Shown piece after piece: positions 61,301-64,000 of a stretch of DNA of 64,000 nucleotides. Numbering within the stretch: position 1 is the stretch's first letter; every line of letters begins with the position of its first letter. Below the pieces are notes generated by a model, which worked only from the letters and a program-made list of their open reading frames with translations, had not been told where the DNA came from and did not search any database. Origin of the DNA: an uncultured Bacteroidales bacterium (lineage in GTDB: Bacteria > Bacteroidota > Bacteroidia > Bacteroidales > Bacteroidaceae); assembly GCA_902768125.1 (NCBI GenBank), contig CACXKA010000006.1:62001-126000 (forward strand). Reading direction: 5' to 3'. The position numbers and the translations under genes were made by a program.

Positions 61301-61543
61301 GCTGGTCATGCGCTCGATGGCTTCTGTCAACTGCTTGTCGGACATCCATGGATTCAGACGTTTCAGGGCCAAGCGAAGATGACGTGTTAATACAACCTCG
61401 CTCTGATTCTTGCGTCCCAGCGTGCCTTGTTCGCCAAGTACCTCATTGTCGAAAGCATACACAGACTTCCATCCAAGCTCTTTTTCCAAAAGTTCTGCTG
61501 TTGATTTCTGTATTAGCAGGTCTTCACTATAGTCTTTTGCCAT
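58394..61543 (-). CDS. hsdR: Type I restriction enzyme R subunit (HsdR)
   Basis: This 1049-aa protein has an N-terminal nuclease domain with D150 and E164-x-K166 (RADVVCFVNG, FIELKN), then a helicase motor with Walker A at 300-305 (TQGSGKSYSMVF), DEAH at 401-404 (MSDEAHRTQNG) and GFTGTPLL. The second RecA domain (LTGFDVKTLSCLYIDKPMK, QTIARANRV) and a long helical C-terminus follow. HsdR cuts DNA in a complex with HsdM and HsdS, which are not in the window. ATG 61543 is chosen, since the longer frame lies inside mcrC. Only 4 nt separate it from mcrC. Confidence 0.92.
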   Translation of the reverse strand: MAKDYSEDLLIQKSTAELLEKELGWKSVYAFDNEVLGEQGTLGRKNQSEVVLTRHLRLALKRLNPWMSDKQLTEAIERMTSYMSSQTLMQINEEKYGYVRDGVPVTRLKPNGETELVRAKVLDFANVDNNEFIAVRELWIKGVIHKRRADVVCFVNGLPLIFIELKNHDQDIQNAYTDNYRDYLDTIPHLFHHNAMIMLSNGMESRVGSVGAKWEFFHEWKRLTELDHGNIELPTMLRGICKKENLLDLLENFILFDHSGGFTVKILARNHQYLGVNQAVEMYRHREVMKGKLGVFWHTQGSGKSYSMVFLAQKIRRKFEGSPTIVVLTDRDELNKQISDTFENCGLLGGLKAKQFIAHSGDDLRQKLTGNPSFIFSLIQKFNKADAEPIYPDHDIIVMSDEAHRTQNGVFADNLMHMLPTANRIGFTGTPLLRDDNITARTFGQYVSVYDFKRAVEDKATVPLYYENRGEKLQELKNPEINAEIAARLDEEELDPSQQAKLEREFAQEVHLLTAEKRLRVVAQDFVRHYSDLWTSGKAMMVSFNKVTCVRMYNYVQEYWQKEIKALRKRIEQDPWQQEVQEMKRKLQWMEETEMAVVVSQEQNEIQTFKKWRLDITPHREKMEKRELDKEFKDADSKLRVVFVCAMWLTGFDVKTLSCLYIDKPMKAHTLMQTIARANRVAEGKSNGLVIDYIGLVKALRQALADYTANPDGGDGGNDPTVNKEELIKNVWEIIATAETFLHDKGFELQELIDAMSFEKLSLLKKAANQLCDKIETRKSFCTFATSLLNLWKYLDREDITEDMRKKKDALEAIYKELQKKRKHADITDLSVAINDIVNEYLEIDSNAMMVADGGGRRFDISGIDFDLLRREFAKREDKNLVLRDIQDLLQERLARLLAENPSRINFYEKYQEIIQAYNQEQNRATIEKTFEELMHLSQSLSEEEKRYVREGFKSDEELSLYDLLLKDNLSKTEVKKLKDVAIELLAKIKEQLAGMDHPFDKPTTRATLIITIRDVLWQELPESYSEESINYYRDTIYNYVSQRYGGVA

Positions 61544-61547
61544 AATT

Positions 61548-62795
61548 TTATTTATTGGTGCCCATAACAGGCAGTGGAACACATACTTTATAAAATCTTG
61601 CCAATTTACGTACTGGAGTTGTACATAAATCTCGAAGTCTCTTATTTGCAAACGGATTCTTCACATCGCGTCCTTCCTTTGGGTATATGATAACGCAAGG
61701 AACGTTTGGAATAGGAGATTCTTCATCTATATCCTCATAGCCAAGGTGATGTAGGATAGGAATGTCTCTACTATAACCACTTAGTTGTCGTATGACATTA
61801 TTGTCAAGCGATGAACTCTCATACTTTGGAATGTATTTCGTGTCAAGTATTGCCTTAAATCCAGTCGCGCAATAAAGGAAGTCTGGGAATCCCGTCTTTC
61901 CATTGAACTGATACGATATTTTATTTCCGTACGCTTCATTTAACAATCCATAAACATAATGCTCATAGAGCAATGACATATCCAATGTAAATGGAGGGAC
62001 ATTCTCGTCCAATGAACTTGTTTTACTTATACTATAATCGTATCTTCGAAGAATAAGTTTTGCCAAACGTACAGCCTCATTGTATTCACTAAAAAGTTTA
62101 TGCCCTTTTATCAGAGACACTTCCTTTATCTGTACTTCATCGGTTACATTTTCGAACAAAGCCAAAGACTTTGATAGCATCAGTTTTGCTTTGCTCCCTA
62201 TGGAATGATTCTCTGTTATTATTCTGAGTATTTGAGAACTGAACAATAAAGCTTTCTTGATAAGTCTGTTTTCAGGAATGTCGACCGTATATTCGTCAAA
62301 GTCACAAAAGACTCTATCGAATCTTTTTGAAGCAATGTTCTTTCGTTCATTCTTCATCACTTGTATGTGTCCTTTGACTTTTTTCAGGTTCTCGCTGTAA
62401 TGTACATAGCCTTTCTTTAAAGACTTGATTCTACTTACGACTCCAAGAAAATGCAGAACAATAAGAGGACTTAAAACACCTTTTAGTGATGGTGCATGTA
62501 TGACAGGAGCCTCACTATCAATGTTATAAATCTCGGCGAAAGACTCCACTGACAAATCTGATGAGAAGCACATCATGAACATAGTGAGGAAATCTATTTC
62601 TTCCATCCCTCTCTTTGTTGTTACAACTAATGCTTCTTTATCGTCTATCCATTCTGCCCCAATAACATACGATGCATAATATCCCCATGGATCGTGTTCC
62701 ATAGGTTTATCCCATCGAACAAGGTTCAGATTATCATATCTGTCGTTATGTTCGATGCTCAGACGTTCGTGTTCTTGAATAAGAATGGATTTCAT
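61548..62795 (-). CDS. mcrC: McrC-type nuclease subunit of an McrBC restriction system
   Basis: This 415-aa protein has the McrC layout: an N-terminal part with FLTMFMMCFSSDLSVESFAE, the conserved TVDIPENRLIKKALLFSSQI near 170-190, and a PD-(D/E)xK nuclease core at residues 304-320 (GFPDFLYCATGFKAILDTKY). McrC is activated by the McrB motor and cuts modified DNA. mcrB ends 12 nt upstream. It is followed 4 nt later by hsdR. Confidence 0.88.
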   Translation of the reverse strand: MKSILIQEHERLSIEHNDRYDNLNLVRWDKPMEHDPWGYYASYVIGAEWIDDKEALVVTTKRGMEEIDFLTMFMMCFSSDLSVESFAEIYNIDSEAPVIHAPSLKGVLSPLIVLHFLGVVSRIKSLKKGYVHYSENLKKVKGHIQVMKNERKNIASKRFDRVFCDFDEYTVDIPENRLIKKALLFSSQILRIITENHSIGSKAKLMLSKSLALFENVTDEVQIKEVSLIKGHKLFSEYNEAVRLAKLILRRYDYSISKTSSLDENVPPFTLDMSLLYEHYVYGLLNEAYGNKISYQFNGKTGFPDFLYCATGFKAILDTKYIPKYESSSLDNNVIRQLSGYSRDIPILHHLGYEDIDEESPIPNVPCVIIYPKEGRDVKNPFANKRLRDLCTTPVRKLARFYKVCVPLPVMGTNK

Positions 62796-62807
62796 ACCAG
62801 TTATCTA

Positions 62808-64000
62808 TTATTCGTTTTCATCTTCTTCTTGGTCTTCATCCTCAATCTCTTGGACAGGACTCAGTGAAAGCCATGAATTAAAGGCTGTTTTCTTTTTGTC
62901 GTTCTTAACATTGAGGATGCCATCATTGATATATTCGTTTATAAGCGGAAGGATTTCATACTCTACTTTGTCATGAAGTTCATCTTCACTTTCTGCCATG
63001 AAGTAACTATGACCTACCATCAAATCATCTATGCTCATGTCTCCACATAGATGTTTCGGATTCTCAATGAATCTCTTAATGTCCTCAAATAATTCTAAAG
63101 CAATAGTTCCAAGTTCCTCATTGTCTGTATCAGAATAGAATTTCTTAATCACAGAATCCTGAGATTTGAGTGTAATGAAAGCAAATCTTCTACGTAAAGC
63201 ATAGTCAAGGGTTCCTGTACTTCTATCAGTGGTATTCATCGTACCGATAATGTACAGGTTTGAAGGTACACCAAACACTTCGTTCTTTGAATATGGCAGC
63301 ATCACTTTAATAGGATGATTCCCATTTAGACGTTTGTCTGACTCCAACAAGGTAATAAGTTCGCCAAATATCTTTGACACATTTCCTCGGTTGATTTCGT
63401 CAATGATCAGTACAACAGGCTTATTTGTAGTTGCATGAAATTCTTTCTTGACAGCTTCAATAAAGGCCTGAGCATACTGTTGCCAATTATTCTCCACACC
63501 TTTACCCTGAGCCTGCAGTTTTATCTTCTCGATATTTAGAGGTGATGGCGTGTATTCTTCTCCCCGTGAACTTGTGGAGTTAGTACTTCTACAACTGACA
63601 GTAGAGTTCCCTTCTTTCCACCAGACATAAAGTGATGATCTTCCTGTGACGGTTGGTATCTCTCGTTTGTTCTGATACCCTTTTATCTTTTGGAGATAAT
63701 CGTCAATACACTCTACAATATCTTTACTTTGGTCTGTTTGAACTGCATTGCAGGCGCGTTTGAAGATTCCATCCTCTGGCTCATAGGTTACACCAATAGA
63801 ATTGCCGTCAGTATCAGTTTGTACATGTGGTTTTAGTCCTTCGACAAAATCCTCATAGTCAAGTGACTGATGGAATGTCGTGAAGAATATCTGATCTCCA
63901 AGCAATGAGTCATAGCGTTTCATCACAGCTTTATGGTCTGTGAGATCAATATCTGTAACGCCTAATGTCTTTAAGGCTATTGCAGCAGTATTATATGTCT
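62808..64000 (-). CDS. mcrB: McrB-type AAA+ GTPase (N-terminus beyond window edge)
   Basis: The frame is open to the window edge and codes for at least 396 residues. The first visible residues TYNTAAIALKTLGV fit directly after a Walker A (G-x-x-G-x-G-K) that would lie just outside. Walker B is PVVLIIDEINRGNVSKIFGE, and the McrB signature N-T-T-D is in YIIGTMNTTDRSTG, followed by ALRRRFAFI. FTTFHQSLDYEDFVEGLKP is also family-specific. McrB is the GTP-driven motor that recognises modified DNA and drives McrC. The N-terminal recognition domain is not visible, so which modified base is bound cannot be said. Confidence 0.9.
   Translation of the reverse strand, partial: TYNTAAIALKTLGVTDIDLTDHKAVMKRYDSLLGDQIFFTTFHQSLDYEDFVEGLKPHVQTDTDGNSIGVTYEPEDGIFKRACNAVQTDQSKDIVECIDDYLQKIKGYQNKREIPTVTGRSSLYVWWKEGNSTVSCRSTNSTSSRGEEYTPSPLNIEKIKLQAQGKGVENNWQQYAQAFIEAVKKEFHATTNKPVVLIIDEINRGNVSKIFGELITLLESDKRLNGNHPIKVMLPYSKNEVFGVPSNLYIIGTMNTTDRSTGTLDYALRRRFAFITLKSQDSVIKKFYSDTDNEELGTIALELFEDIKRFIENPKHLCGDMSIDDLMVGHSYFMAESEDELHDKVEYEILPLINEYINDGILNVKNDKKKTAFNSWLSLSPVQEIEDEDQEEDENE

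Overview
The window looks like chromosomal DNA of a Bacteroidales species, most likely Prevotella/Segatella or a close relative. The evidence is TAnnTTTG-type -7 promoter boxes in front of several genes, an UpxY-type NusG paralogue, a BspA-like leucine-rich repeat protein, DUF4837 and DUF5020 proteins, a Wza/Wzc pair of Bacteroidetes type, and plant-polysaccharide glycoside hydrolases (GH95, GH106, CE12, GH2, GH105). No rRNA, tRNA or CRISPR array was seen.

Layout. (1) 1-4.55 kb, visibly GC-rich: the 5' end of a GH95 fucosidase, a GNAT acetyltransferase plus AEC permease pair, and a GH106 rhamnosidase. (2) 4.6-5.2 kb: a plus-strand upxY antiterminator ending in a strong hairpin. (3) 5.3-45.5 kb, AT-richer: one 40-kb block of minus-strand surface-polysaccharide genes read from wza (45466) toward 5288. 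It holds export and polymerisation genes (wza, wzc, wzx, EpsG-type polymerase, PglC-type initiating transferase), about fourteen glycosyl- or phosphotransferase-type proteins, a viosamine (Qui4NAc) pair, a UDP-sugar 4,6-dehydratase and aminotransferase, acetyl- and pyruvyl-transferases, a Stealth phosphotransferase, two LicD proteins, and a three-gene cassette that looks like a CDP-hexitol pathway. The distal end adds three OmpA-like proteins and the LRR protein. (4) 45.8-52.9 kb, minus strand: CE12 esterase, GH2, a 57-aa ferredoxin, DUF4837, GH105. (5) 53-55 kb, plus strand: a purine permease and a frameshifted DUF5020/Tsx-like channel, then an HU-like protein. (6) 56.3-64 kb, minus strand: a tight defence operon mcrB-mcrC-hsdR-abiH and a broken OST-HTH/HSP90-ATPase gene; mcrB runs off the right edge.

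How the genes fit together. The central block encodes a Wzx/Wzy-type capsule or exopolysaccharide. UDP-4-amino-sugar enzymes feed the PglC-type first transferase, other transferases add fucose, Qui4NAc and further sugars, and acetyl, pyruvyl and phospho-groups decorate the unit. The most interesting feature is the cytidylyltransferase / GatZ-like / GatD-like trio next to two LicD proteins. Read as a pathway it could run fructose-6-P to tagatose-6-P to galactitol-1-P to CDP-galactitol, giving a hexitol-phosphate decoration. The enzymes flanking the block belong to pectin rhamnogalacturonan breakdown, and the composition change near 4.5-5.3 kb suggests the polysaccharide block is an exchangeable insert between them. 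Gaps inside the block carry unusual 6- and 7-nt periodic repeats and palindrome arrays.
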